From: Scytonema hofmannii PCC 7110 | GTDB taxonomy: Bacteria > Cyanobacteriota > Cyanobacteriia > Cyanobacteriales > Nostocaceae | Direction of reading: 5' to 3' | Assembly (NCBI RefSeq): GCF_000346485.2 | Contig: NZ_KQ976354.1 | Location: 3,871,436-3,935,435, forward strand | DNA length: 64,000 bases | Shown: piece by piece, positions 54,653-64,000 of the stretch | How the letters are laid out: every line of letters starts with the position of its first letter | Numbering within the stretch: the stretch's first letter is position 1 | Notes under the pieces: generated by a model | The model's input: only the letters and a program-made list of their open reading frames with translations | What the model was told of the DNA's origin: nothing | The model's database searches: none | Position numbers and translations under genes: made by a program

Positions 54653-55756
54653 TTATAGTAAAGAAGAATAAACTAGCCCTGTTTGCTTTGCACATTTTTC
54701 CCATGTAAAAAGTTTTACTCTTTCTTTCCCCAGCGTGACTAAATCCAAAGCTCTTTGTTCTGAGAACAAAATCTTTTCTAACGCTTCGGTAATGCTTTCA
54801 GCTTCTTCAGGGTCGAAGAACTCAGCTGCATTGCCAACAACTTCAGGTAAAGAACTCTTGTTACTGCAAGCTACCGGGCAAGCCAGTGCCATTGCCTCTA
54901 AGGGTGGAATACCAAACCCTTCGTAAAGTGAAGGGTATACAAAAACGGAAGCATATCGATATAAAGCTGTCAGAGCCGTATCATCACCAGAAAAGTATAA
55001 AACTTGTTCTTCAGTTAATCCTAATGCAGCCATTCGCCTTAATTCGTCACTGGAAAATGAACCTCCACCAAAGCACACTAAATTAAAGTTATTTTTTATT
55101 TGATCGGAAGTAGCGTAAGCTTGCAACAGACCTTGAAAATTTTTGTATCCTTCTCTAGCACCAACATAAAGAATATACGGCTCAAGTTGGTGAATGTTAT
55201 CATGTTTCGTTTTAAAGGGTACAGCGACTCCATGATAAACAACAGATATTTTTTCAGAATTAACATCTAATATTTCCATCAAATCTTTCTTAGTATTCTC
55301 AGAAACGCATATAATCCGATCGGCTCTTTTTATGGCCTCAATTTTTTCAGTCGAGGTGCGATATCCTGGAAAAAAATGTGGAAATTTTTCATGCAGCATA
55401 TCGTGAACAGTAGCTACCACTTTGACTTTACGGGAAACTATTCTTTGAGGATAGTAAAAAGTTTGATGTATAATATGTGGTCTATTTGCTGTAAGATAAA
55501 TCTTAGAAAGATTACTATTGAAGCTTCTAATTAAATTTCCCGTTTTTGGTATTTTTGGTATTTGATAACCAACAACAGTATTGGCCTTATTCTTATGCAG
55601 GGCTTTCAAATATTGATTAACGTAAGCCATTGCCAAAATTTTGACATCAAAATTTTTATCCTCAGCCAAATGATTTACAAGCTCACAGATATATCGTGAT
55701 ATTCCTCCATATTGCTGCCAGCAAAAAACTTGATAATCATACACAATTTTAATCAT
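54653..55756 (-). CDS. Glycosyltransferase family 4
   Basis: 367 residues. The N-terminus MIKIVYDYQVFCWQQYGGISRYICELVNHLAED is a hallmark of a bacterial GT4 subgroup acting on O-antigens. The donor half has YILYVGAREGYKNFQGLLQAY, VYPSLYEGFGIPPLEAMALACPVACSNKSSLPEVVG with the E-x7-E pair intact (E in YEGFG and PPLEAM), and AAEFFDP. It ends the upstream half of the array, just before the 400-base gap. The sugar is unknown. Confidence 0.92.
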   Translation of the reverse strand: MIKIVYDYQVFCWQQYGGISRYICELVNHLAEDKNFDVKILAMAYVNQYLKALHKNKANTVVGYQIPKIPKTGNLIRSFNSNLSKIYLTANRPHIIHQTFYYPQRIVSRKVKVVATVHDMLHEKFPHFFPGYRTSTEKIEAIKRADRIICVSENTKKDLMEILDVNSEKISVVYHGVAVPFKTKHDNIHQLEPYILYVGAREGYKNFQGLLQAYATSDQIKNNFNLVCFGGGSFSSDELRRMAALGLTEEQVLYFSGDDTALTALYRYASVFVYPSLYEGFGIPPLEAMALACPVACSNKSSLPEVVGNAAEFFDPEEAESITEALEKILFSEQRALDLVTLGKERVKLFTWEKCAKQTGLVYSSLL

Positions 55757-55803
55757 AGAAATTCTCCTAAAACCAGTTATAAGTAGCTCATAATTAAAAA
55801 TAG

Positions 55804-57039
55804 CTAAATAGCCGCTAAAATTTTTTGAAAAGACAGAGTTACTTGCTCTAAAGAATGTAAATGGCAGTATCCTTCAAAGTCCGGTTTGATTAAATGAAAA
55901 TTGGCTTTTTTTAGATTGAATAAGCAACGTAATGCTTCAACATACTGTCTAACATTACTCTCTGCAATGGTTAAGCCTAATCTAAACTTTCGTACCCTCT
56001 CACCTATACAAAAATTTTCACTCGCAATAACCATTTTTTTAAAGATGGCTGCCTTAGCTAGCATATTGCTGCTGTAAGGAAAATTTTCATAAACTACAGA
56101 TAAAACATCACATTCCTTAACCAAAGCATTAAATTGTGCTTCATCAGGAATATGTTGAAAGTGGAAAAAGCAGTTGTGGGGAGGCGATTGAGCTAAATGA
56201 CGAATTTGCATTAATTCCTCAGGAAGAAAGGCATATTCAGTCAATGAACCAACAAAAATAAAAAACCAATCTTCAGCGATTGACTGTTCGGCTACTTTTA
56301 ATAGCGTCAAAATACCTTTACGTTTGCTTTGAGAACCTAATGAGCCAATGATTTTCCGACCTTTAGCCTTTTCTCGAATTTGCTGAATAATGGAGTAATT
56401 GGTATCCGGCGGTGATTGGTCTGCAAAGTCAGGAAAAACAACAACTGGCTTTTTGTTAAGTTTGTTCTGCAATTTGTCAGCCACACCTTCATCTAGTAAA
56501 GCGATGGATCGACAATAAGAAGATTTAAGAACTGCATCTGGATTAAGAGGACCGAGACGAACAAAGGATAACCTCTGTTTGACACGTAAATGTAGAGGTC
56601 GAAAATAAAGACCAGACCAATTGTAAGGAAATATTTTATTAACCAAATGGTGTGTTAACAAAGGAGATAAGTAACTGTCAATCCAAGGAAAAAAGACGAG
56701 ATCTGGTGTAAAGCCAATTTTCAGTGATGCATTTTGAAGAGCCTCAGCAGCATATTTCCAGTATGCGAGTGTAGTAATAACTCGTCGTAATGGAGAAATT
56801 GAGTAAAATGAAGTATCGAACAGCGAGGTTGAAGGTATTTCTGGTTCTTGCGCTGTAAAGGTGTAAAACTGTTCGATCTGATTTGGGCAATGTGAACTTA
56901 CCCATTCATGCAATTTCTTAGGTTCTGGGCAAAAAGCTACAACTTGATAACCAAGTTCAAGCAAAGTTCTGGTAAAGAACCTAAAGTAGGTTGGATGATG
57001 TCCATCCCAACAAGAGTCAAATAGGGCGATAGCTTTCAT
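55804..57039 (-). CDS. Glycosyltransferase (GT4-like)
   Basis: 411 residues, GT-B-like. The N-terminus MKAIALFDSCWDGHHPTYFRFFTRTLLELGYQVVAFCPEP is followed by an aromatic middle (NYSGLYFRP-like segment NWSGLYFRPLHLR). The donor half has KIIGSLGSQSKRKGILTLLKVAE, WFFIFVGSL and CDVLSVVYENFPYSSNMLAKAAIFKKMVIASENFCIGERV. It resembles the gene at 51934. The catalytic E pair is present as YENFPYSSNMLAKA only in part, so the family assignment is less strict. It is in the same direction as its neighbours, 25 bases from the next start. Confidence 0.8.
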   Translation of the reverse strand: MKAIALFDSCWDGHHPTYFRFFTRTLLELGYQVVAFCPEPKKLHEWVSSHCPNQIEQFYTFTAQEPEIPSTSLFDTSFYSISPLRRVITTLAYWKYAAEALQNASLKIGFTPDLVFFPWIDSYLSPLLTHHLVNKIFPYNWSGLYFRPLHLRVKQRLSFVRLGPLNPDAVLKSSYCRSIALLDEGVADKLQNKLNKKPVVVFPDFADQSPPDTNYSIIQQIREKAKGRKIIGSLGSQSKRKGILTLLKVAEQSIAEDWFFIFVGSLTEYAFLPEELMQIRHLAQSPPHNCFFHFQHIPDEAQFNALVKECDVLSVVYENFPYSSNMLAKAAIFKKMVIASENFCIGERVRKFRLGLTIAESNVRQYVEALRCLFNLKKANFHLIKPDFEGYCHLHSLEQVTLSFQKILAAI

Positions 57040-57063
57040 TTACTTTTACGTAACTGCATTATT

Positions 57064-58287
57064 TTAATGTCGCAGAACTTGTTGATATAGCTGTATGTAA
57101 CGACGAGCTTGTAATTCTAGAGAGTATTCTTCAAGAGCGATCGCCCGACAATTCTGGCGCATACACTGGCGCAAAGAATCATCTTCTAACAGCTGCACAA
57201 TCCCGTTACAGAAATCATTGGCATCCTCTGGTGTCGCTAAGTAGCCGGTGATATTTGGACGCACGAGATCGGGAACACCACCGATTTTAAACGAAACCAT
57301 AGGAGTCCCACAAGCCATGCTCTCTTGCAATACAAGGGGGAGGTTATCTGCACGGGTGGGAAAAACAAACAGGTCAGCAGCGGAATAAGCTAGGCATTTG
57401 AGCCGATCGCTACTAATGTAACCTAAATTTATAGTTGCCATTCCTACTGATTCAGAAATTGCTTCTCCACCATCACCCAAAATGAGCAACACAGTTTCTG
57501 TTTTTAAAGACTCAGGTAACATACGCAGAGCTGCTTGCAGCAAGTCGCTTCCCTTTCTACGATCTGTCAAAACCTCTGCTGCAAACATCAAAACTTTTTT
57601 GCCATTAGGGATACCAAGTACAAAGCGGCTCTTTTCTGAATCAAGAGGCTGATAAACTTGCGTATCAATACCATTAGGGATGTGATAAATGGGGAAGCGA
57701 TTGAGCATACTTTGCCTCACCTGCTCTGTCAGCCATTGACTGAGCGTTACAATTGCCAATTGGCTTTTACTGTAAACCCAGTTTTTGAGCTTCCACTCCA
57801 AGTGAGTATTATCTCTAGGAATTTTAGGGTCTGTATCTGGATAAGGGCATTTACCACAACCTATTTTCCAGCGCTCGCAATCAAAGCTATAGACACAGTG
57901 ACCTGTAAAAGCCCACATATCATGGAGAGTAAAAACAACAGGTTTGTTTTCAGTTAATAATGGAATCGCCAAGTAGTTAAAATAGCCAGTATGTAAGTTG
58001 TGGAAGTTTAAAACATCTGCATTTTGAAAAAAATGGTGTTTTGTAATCTCAAAACTGCTTATCTGATGGATGTAGTTCAAGCCAAGACGCCAAGTGACGC
58101 GGCTGATTTGTTTTTGAATGAATTGGAACCTCTCTGGAACAGAAGCTACGCGATCGCTACTGGTTTTCACTTTACCTGCTAGCAAACGAGAGTCAATTTT
58201 CTGTGCTAGCAAACCTTGATGGAGACGGTAACCAGCAATGGCAGCTCCACCAGAGATATCGGACTGATTGATATGCAGAACATTCAT
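57064..58287 (-). CDS. Glycosyltransferase family 4 (WcaC-like)
   Basis: 407 residues. The N-terminus MNVLHINQSDISGGAAIAGYRLHQGLLAQKIDSRLLAG and the motif VVFTLHDMWAFTGHCVYSFDCERWKIGCGKCPYPDTDPKIPRDNT (an embedded Cys cluster) are diagnostic of the WcaC/colanic-acid-type subgroup. The donor half has SRFVLGIPNGKKVLMFAAEVLTDRRKGSDLLQAALRML and LFVFPTRADNLPLVLQESMACGTPMVSFKIGGVPDLV with E-x7-E-like residues. Length is normal. It adds a hexose to the lipid-linked unit. Confidence 0.92.
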   Translation of the reverse strand: MNVLHINQSDISGGAAIAGYRLHQGLLAQKIDSRLLAGKVKTSSDRVASVPERFQFIQKQISRVTWRLGLNYIHQISSFEITKHHFFQNADVLNFHNLHTGYFNYLAIPLLTENKPVVFTLHDMWAFTGHCVYSFDCERWKIGCGKCPYPDTDPKIPRDNTHLEWKLKNWVYSKSQLAIVTLSQWLTEQVRQSMLNRFPIYHIPNGIDTQVYQPLDSEKSRFVLGIPNGKKVLMFAAEVLTDRRKGSDLLQAALRMLPESLKTETVLLILGDGGEAISESVGMATINLGYISSDRLKCLAYSAADLFVFPTRADNLPLVLQESMACGTPMVSFKIGGVPDLVRPNITGYLATPEDANDFCNGIVQLLEDDSLRQCMRQNCRAIALEEYSLELQARRYIQLYQQVLRH

Positions 58288-58373
58288 ATAGATAGTTTCA
58301 TTGCCTCCACAAATAGAGAATCAATCTTACAAACTTTATTTTCCAATACTGTTCTGCTACTTTAATAACAGGA

Positions 58374-59591
58374 TTATGCAATTGCTCTAATTGCTGCTTC
58401 TAAATCTCGCTCATGTTGCAATCTTCCATGCACGTAATTTTCATAGAAAGCATTGCTTGTCACTTGCTCGCCAAAGCCAATGATACTGGGAACATTAAAT
58501 AACAAACTGAGTGACAGACATGCCGAACTAACAGCAAATACCTGAATTGGATTTATTGGTGTCAGGTCTGGCTTTAGAAAAGCCTCCATGAACAAGACTT
58601 CAAAGGGAAGAAAAAACAGGCTGGGTTTTGATAGAGTTATGACTTCTTTGTACAAGTCGGCTAATTCATATTGCAGTTGGCCAATTTTAGCTTCGTTATC
58701 TCTGGGATGGGGCTTGATGACTAAAATAGAGTTTGGCTCTATCTCTTTTGAGGTTAAAAATTTACGATAAGCAGAAATCTCTACGTCTACAGACATCCGA
58801 TCTGCTTCCGAGAAGTTAGAAGTCAGCAGTATCGAAACAGGAGCATCAGTAAGTTTTGCTTGCAAAAAAGCAATATACTCAGTCTCGACCAAACCTCGCA
58901 GCTTTTGAAAAGTTTCTAAAAGTGCCTCTTTCCCTGCAACAATAGTTTTCATGGGAGGTGATTCTCCCATAATATTGGGTAACACAAAATAACCTACATC
59001 AAAATTTACATTTTTGAGAATTGTTTTAATACGTAGGTTATGTTGTATATTATTAATTGTGTTTATAACACTCCATTTGATATCCCTCAAGATTTTAGGT
59101 GTTTTTGATGGCTGGGCTGCTCCAAAAATAGCAGTCGCATTCTGAGAGAAGTATATGCCAATGCTATCCCCATAACAAATTTTTTGAGCTGGTTGATAAG
59201 CATTGATTAGCAATTGGTTCCCAAACTGCCAATTCCTGCATAGGTAAATTTCATCAGCCGATTCAACTCCTACTAAACTATGCACTAGCTTGAATATCTC
59301 TATACAACCCGTACAGTTTAGTTTGTCTTTAATTTCTTGGATTTGCTGTGGAGTGATATGCACTATTGCTTTCCAAGTACATACGAAAGTTGCCATTTTC
59401 TGAATTAAGGCAACAAACGCGTCTGTTTGCTCTAACGGAGCATAGAGGTCATAGATAACCAGATAGTTTTCATATTCACAGCCAAGGTGTTGCTGCTCTT
59501 TTTCTTGATAGCTGAGTACTGATAGAGCAGTCACTAGCTGTATGGTACCTTGACACGTTATGACCCGTTTGATGATTTGGCGACTGGTCAT
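58374..59591 (-). CDS. Polysialyltransferase-like glycosyltransferase (POLYST family)
   Basis: 405 residues. The N-terminal region RVITCQGTIQLVTALSVLSYQE and the motif ENYLVIYDLYAP, followed by a donor-side ILVIKPHPRDNEAKIGQL (HPR motif) and VFAVSSACLSLSLLFNVPSIIGFGE (serine pair), match the alpha-2,8-polysialyltransferase family. In that family the HP and SS motifs bind CMP-activated sugar. Directly upstream are kdsC and kdsA (8 and 31 bases away in the chain), so a CMP-Kdo rather than CMP-sialate donor is suggested. Function in a cyanobacterium is inferred from context. Confidence 0.8.
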   Translation of the reverse strand: MTSRQIIKRVITCQGTIQLVTALSVLSYQEKEQQHLGCEYENYLVIYDLYAPLEQTDAFVALIQKMATFVCTWKAIVHITPQQIQEIKDKLNCTGCIEIFKLVHSLVGVESADEIYLCRNWQFGNQLLINAYQPAQKICYGDSIGIYFSQNATAIFGAAQPSKTPKILRDIKWSVINTINNIQHNLRIKTILKNVNFDVGYFVLPNIMGESPPMKTIVAGKEALLETFQKLRGLVETEYIAFLQAKLTDAPVSILLTSNFSEADRMSVDVEISAYRKFLTSKEIEPNSILVIKPHPRDNEAKIGQLQYELADLYKEVITLSKPSLFFLPFEVLFMEAFLKPDLTPINPIQVFAVSSACLSLSLLFNVPSIIGFGEQVTSNAFYENYVHGRLQHERDLEAAIRAIA

Positions 59592-59599
59592 TGTTTTAC

Positions 59600-60130
59600 T
59601 TAGGAAAGTCCGACTTCAACAACTTCTGACTTAATCTTCAATAAGAGATCGCAAATCTCTCGGACACATCCCATACCTCCATTTAATTGAGTGACGTAGA
59701 TTGCACAAGCTTTGTTCTGCGACATCGCATCAGCTACTGTCAAAGGACAACCTACGACACGCATTATAGGTAAATCAACAATGTCGTCACCAACATAAGC
59801 AACTTGAGACAGGGATAAACTCAAATCCTCACAAAGTTTTTTGAGGACTGTTAACTTGTCCTCAATGCCAATAAAGGCGTACTTAATACCCAGCTTTCGA
59901 GCTCGATGCAAAGTGGCATTAGAGGTGCTTGTAGTAATGATAGCGACCTCAATACCAGCCTGCATCAATAATTTAATTCCCTGTCCATCCTTAACATTGA
60001 ACTTTTTTAGTTCTTCTCCGCTGTCTGTATAATACAGCCCCCCATCGGTCAGAACACCGTCTACATCTAGTGCAAGAAGTTTAACTTGAGATAAACATTC
60101 GTGCAACTCAGAATTGGAACTGTTGCTCAT
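59600..60130 (-). CDS. kdsC: KdsC-like 3-deoxy-D-manno-octulosonate 8-phosphate phosphatase
   Basis: 176 residues, HAD superfamily C0 subtype (no cap), as usual for KdsC. Motif I LALDVDGVLTDG (D22, D24), the KDGQGIKLL segment, motif II ITTSTS, K in ALHRARKLGIKYAF region, and motif III/IV AYVGDDIVDLPIM are all present. It removes phosphate from Kdo-8-P to give Kdo. It lies 23 bases after kdsA and 8 bases before the polysialyltransferase-like gene, so the three form a unit. A NeuA/CMP-sugar-synthase partner is not in the window. Confidence 0.9.
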   Translation of the reverse strand: MSNSSNSELHECLSQVKLLALDVDGVLTDGGLYYTDSGEELKKFNVKDGQGIKLLMQAGIEVAIITTSTSNATLHRARKLGIKYAFIGIEDKLTVLKKLCEDLSLSLSQVAYVGDDIVDLPIMRVVGCPLTVADAMSQNKACAIYVTQLNGGMGCVREICDLLLKIKSEVVEVGLS

Positions 60131-60153
60131 TTTATGTTAACTAGGGAAAGTAC

Positions 60154-60999
<846 letters not shown>

Positions 61000-61107
61000 T
61001 TATTTAATATTAATTTATTCTAAGTTTTCATCCTAGAGGATAAATATTTTTTTGGCACTAGTAGAAAACAAAACACACAAAAATAATGCTATACTTATAT
61101 GTTAAGA

Positions 61108-61986
61108 TTATTTATTAGCGTATTGATTATATACTGTGATCGCTTTATATTTTAATAAAGAAAAAAGTATTTGTTGTTTATTTCCTGTAAAATAGTCCTT
61201 CATGTGCTTTTTCGCTTGACCTTGAAAATGGAGAGAGTTAAATTTAACTTCTCGATCGGAATCCAGATATTTACAATACAAAAATCCATCTTTCCAGTAA
61301 ATCTTTTTCATTCCCTCATGCATTTCAAATCCGTCTGAAGAATTTATATTAGCATCATAAACAGAGCCATCAATCATATCAGATGTCAAACCGATTTCTT
61401 GGGAATACCTTTGGTAATACTGATTCAACAAAGTCATATCACAAATTCCACCTGCTTTTTGCCCTGCCAACAATGCTTTTTCCCTAATGGAATTCAAAAT
61501 TTGAAACAACTCTGGGTCAGTATAAAACTTTATAAGGAGTTCGCAAAATTTCTTAATTCCCTCATACTTGATATAAGAATTGTGTCCCGAACCTTTTTTT
61601 GATAATGTAAAATTAAATTTTTCAAACTTTTTGAAAAATTCTTCTGATGCATCAACGTAAAGCATGACGTCAGAATCTATGTGTAAGCATTTTTCTAGTT
61701 TATTTTTTTCTAGAAAATTTTTAATAACAAACCATCTTTGAAAACAAAATAATTCATATTGGTAATTACTAAAACTCAGATGTTTTTCTGAATAGAGTTT
61801 TTCAAATTCTCTAGCCTCATCGTAGTAATTCTCTATGCGCTCGTGATTAATAAAATTTATAAAACTATTTTTATCATCTCCTAGCAGGATAATATCACTT
61901 TTAGGATTAAATACCTTAGCTTGTGCCAGACAATATGGTACGTAAGCTGAGTATCCACGATGAAGAACCACAATGGGCAAATACAT
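61108..61986 (-). CDS. Putative glycosyltransferase with DXD-like motif
   Basis: 292 residues. It begins MYLPIVVLHRGYSAYVPYCLAQAKVFNP and has the central motif CLHIDSDVMLYVD, a DxD-type nucleotide-sugar/metal site of GT-A enzymes. A later GGICDMTLLNQYY and LHFQGQAKKHMKDYF resemble the acceptor/metal-proximal C-terminal end of such enzymes. It is not matched to a numbered family with certainty. AT-rich codon use (many Asn, Lys and Ile) sets it apart from its neighbours and hints at separate acquisition. Confidence 0.75.
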   Translation of the reverse strand: MYLPIVVLHRGYSAYVPYCLAQAKVFNPKSDIILLGDDKNSFINFINHERIENYYDEAREFEKLYSEKHLSFSNYQYELFCFQRWFVIKNFLEKNKLEKCLHIDSDVMLYVDASEEFFKKFEKFNFTLSKKGSGHNSYIKYEGIKKFCELLIKFYTDPELFQILNSIREKALLAGQKAGGICDMTLLNQYYQRYSQEIGLTSDMIDGSVYDANINSSDGFEMHEGMKKIYWKDGFLYCKYLDSDREVKFNSLHFQGQAKKHMKDYFTGNKQQILFSLLKYKAITVYNQYANK

Positions 61987-62083
61987 AATTTTTCTATCTT
62001 TAAACTAAGAAACTTCTTTAAACGCTGCCGAGCATTGAATGATAAATTCTCAAAATAAGATTTTGAGAATAAACAATTGTAGG

Positions 62084-63004
62084 TTAATGAGAAACATCCC
62101 TTTTACTATAATAATGCGTGTAAAGAGACAAAAGCATAATTATCTTTTTAACAAAAGGAATTTTAGCCCATTTGATGAAAGCTCTATATGTCTTAAACTC
62201 TTTTTCAGTAGGATGAGAAATTGTTTGAAACTCAGTATGGGCTTGTTCGCTTAGATTACTGGAATAGTTCATTTTTTCTCCCAAAAATGAGAATAAGCGC
62301 TCAACACATCGATCGTATTTCTGCAAGTACTCGGGTGTCCTTTCTTTACTGCGTCCATAGTGACCATTATTACCGTGAACTCTGTACCTGACTAGAGGAT
62401 TGGCTAAATAAAATTTTCTTGCTCCTACTATAGAAGCGCCATAAACTAAGCAATCATCAGCACGAATACGCCAATCCTCTAGATAAGGAATTGGTAATAA
62501 ATTTTCTAACACATGTCTCCGCATTGAAACAGTCGATGTCCTGTGACCTATCCATACTTTACTGTAAAGAGTGATAATTCTGGAAATACCTAAGTCACGG
62601 TTTTTATCATAGCAATGAGCAATACGTTCTTCATGACCAAATAATTCAGCACTACAAAATAAAAAATCGCATTCTGGATGTTCTTTGTAAAAGCTCACGA
62701 CTTCTTGGACATAATTCTCTTTGTAAAGATCGTCAGCATCAAGAAAACAAATAATATCTCCGCTAGCCCTATTAAAACCTTCATTAAAACTTGACAATTG
62801 CCCTTGATTGACTTCTTTAAGAACTAGACTGACTGTTTCATGATTGGCAAATTCTTCTTGCAATATGCTAACTGAATTATCTGTTGATTTATCATCCACA
62901 ACAATAATTTCACAAACAGGAACTGATTGATTGATGACACTATTAATGGCATCAACAACATATTGTTGGTAGTTATAGTTGTTAATAAGTACAGAGACTT
63001 TCAC
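62084..63004 (-). CDS. Glycosyltransferase family 2 (tandem copy 1)
   Basis: 306 residues, GT-A fold: MKVSVLINNYNYQQYVVDAINSVINQSVPVCEIIVVDDKSTDNS is followed by the DXD motif ICFLDADDLYKENYV and the acceptor-side segment LGISRIITLYSKVWIGHRTSTVSMRRHVL. The C-terminal half (LEDWRIRADDCLVYGASIVGARKFYL) is also conserved with its neighbour. An inverting enzyme adding one sugar. The adjacent gene at 63061 is a close paralogue, with a 56-base gap between, so a recent duplication is likely. Confidence 0.93.
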   Translation of the reverse strand: MKVSVLINNYNYQQYVVDAINSVINQSVPVCEIIVVDDKSTDNSVSILQEEFANHETVSLVLKEVNQGQLSSFNEGFNRASGDIICFLDADDLYKENYVQEVVSFYKEHPECDFLFCSAELFGHEERIAHCYDKNRDLGISRIITLYSKVWIGHRTSTVSMRRHVLENLLPIPYLEDWRIRADDCLVYGASIVGARKFYLANPLVRYRVHGNNGHYGRSKERTPEYLQKYDRCVERLFSFLGEKMNYSSNLSEQAHTEFQTISHPTEKEFKTYRAFIKWAKIPFVKKIIMLLSLYTHYYSKRDVSH

Positions 63005-63060
63005 TTTTAATGGCTCCTAAAAACTACAAGGTGTACCAAAATGAAAACTTCAACCTCTGG

Positions 63061-64000
63061 TCAACAGAGAATGTGCTGGTTCTTGTTTTTCACATCAATG
63101 TCTTGTTGCAAACTCGCCACTTGTCGTGCAGGAGGAAAGAAACGACCCGATAAATCTCCTTTAGTCCGGAAATGAGTGTAAATTGATATAAACATCATGA
63201 GTTTTTTCCAACGAGGAAGGTTAACCTCATTGAGAAGAGATTTAACATTCACGTATTCCTGGATTAGAGGATGAGGAATTGTTCTAAATTCTATATGAGC
63301 TTGCTCGTAGAGATTACTTTGATAGTTCATTTTTTTGGATAAATACGCAATCAGGCGTTCAACTGCTTGCTCATATCGTTGTTCGTACTCTTTTGTCTTT
63401 TCATGGCTGCGTCCGTAATAACCATTTTGACCGTGGACTCTGTATTTTATTAAAGGTTGTGCTAGATAAAACTTTCGTGCGCCCACTATTGATGAGCCAT
63501 AAGTCAGACAATCATCTGCACGGATACGCCAATCTTCTAAATAAGGAATTGGGAATATTTTGTCAAGAACGTGTCTTCGCATAGAAAAGGTTGAAGTTCT
63601 ATGTCCCAACCAGACTTTCTGATACAGAGTCACAATTCTAGAAATACCTAAATCGCGATTGGTTTCGTAAGCATCAACAATTTTTTCTTCATTCCCGAAT
63701 ACTTCAGCGCTACAAAACAAGAAATCACATTCTGGATGTTGCATGTAAAACTTGACAATTTGCTCTACATAATCATGTTTGTAAAGATCGTCAGCATCCA
63801 AAAAACAGATAATGTCGCCAGAAGACGCAAAAAAGCCTTCATGAAAGCTGGAAAGCTGTCCCTGGTTTTCATTTTTTAAAACTAATTTTACTTTTTCATG
63901 TCCCGCGTACTTATCCTTTAAAAGATTTACAGAATCATCTGTAGATTTATCATCGACAACAATTATTTCATCAACGGGAACAGATTGTAGTAACACACTG
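63061..64000 (-). CDS. Glycosyltransferase family 2 (tandem copy 2; N-terminus outside window)
   Basis: The frame remains open to the right edge of the window. The visible 313 codons match the gene at 62084 throughout: QSVPVDEIIVVDDKSTDDS, ICFLDADDLYKHDYV, GHRTSTFSMRRHVL, PYLEDWRIRADDCLTYGSSIVGARKFYL. The first 25 or so residues of the GT2 domain (the NNYNYQQY strand) are missing only because the window ends. It has a longer and different C-terminal tail (FPPARQVASLQQDIDVKNKNQHILC). Probably serves the same polymer as its duplicate, perhaps with altered donor or acceptor choice. Confidence 0.92.
   Translation of the reverse strand, partial: SVLLQSVPVDEIIVVDDKSTDDSVNLLKDKYAGHEKVKLVLKNENQGQLSSFHEGFFASSGDIICFLDADDLYKHDYVEQIVKFYMQHPECDFLFCSAEVFGNEEKIVDAYETNRDLGISRIVTLYQKVWLGHRTSTFSMRRHVLDKIFPIPYLEDWRIRADDCLTYGSSIVGARKFYLAQPLIKYRVHGQNGYYGRSHEKTKEYEQRYEQAVERLIAYLSKKMNYQSNLYEQAHIEFRTIPHPLIQEYVNVKSLLNEVNLPRWKKLMMFISIYTHFRTKGDLSGRFFPPARQVASLQQDIDVKNKNQHILC

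Overview
The window looks like chromosome from a filamentous, probably Nostocales-type cyanobacterium. The evidence is frequent HIP1-type GCGATCGC sites, cyanobacteria-restricted families (DUF1822, DUF928, cyanoexosortase A and its partner, CHAT/CHASE2 proteins), a groES-less groEL behind a CIRCE element, and a dense load of short interspersed repeats (heptamers, GGGAGTA and GTGACCA tandems, AAACCCGG hairpins, GGGCGTCC hairpins). The genus cannot be read from the sequence.

Layout. 1-8.1 kb is a phosphate-flavoured stretch. It holds the 5' part of pstC (minus strand), an apparent pstS remnant, a consensus Pho box about 1 kb upstream of pstC, a decayed flavin monooxygenase, a REC-histidine kinase, and an 1143-residue protein in which two GDPD domains split a phytase-like esterase domain. 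8.1-15.4 kb is a transposon-rich patch: a full IS605-type element (tnpA plus tnpB) abutting an AlkA-like glycosylase, a PD-(D/E)XK-like protein, a MarR regulator with a putative operator and membrane target, and a second element carrying tnpB alone with hairpin mini-elements inserted in it. 15.4-24.7 kb holds a NarL-type two-component pair, a GH13 glucan enzyme, a vapB antitoxin with a truncated vapC, groEL, a structured IS605-derived element, a WecA/MraY-like transferase, fabG and a thioredoxin.

25.1-34.6 kb is the most system-like block: a TpsB/FhaC-type outer-membrane transporter, a secreted TPR-CHAT putative protease, a DUF1822 protein, a membrane CHAT-CHASE2 putative protease/sensor and a secreted DUF928 protein, all co-directional. 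A SpoIID/LytB protein follows. 36-39 kb encodes a membrane protein, cyanoexosortase A and its associated protein.

40.2-64 kb is an exopolysaccharide island, almost entirely on the minus strand. It holds a Wzc-like chain-length/tyrosine kinase protein, a Wzy/WaaL-like ligase or polymerase, an SDR epimerase, about ten glycosyltransferases (GT4, GT2, GT14 and a DXD type), a polysialyltransferase-like protein, and kdsC-kdsA for Kdo. A right-handed beta-helix protein with a PEP-CTERM tail sits in the island and is a natural substrate for the cyanoexosortase 6 kb away, which links surface protein sorting to polysaccharide export. A tRNA-Gln(UUG) lies near the start of the island.
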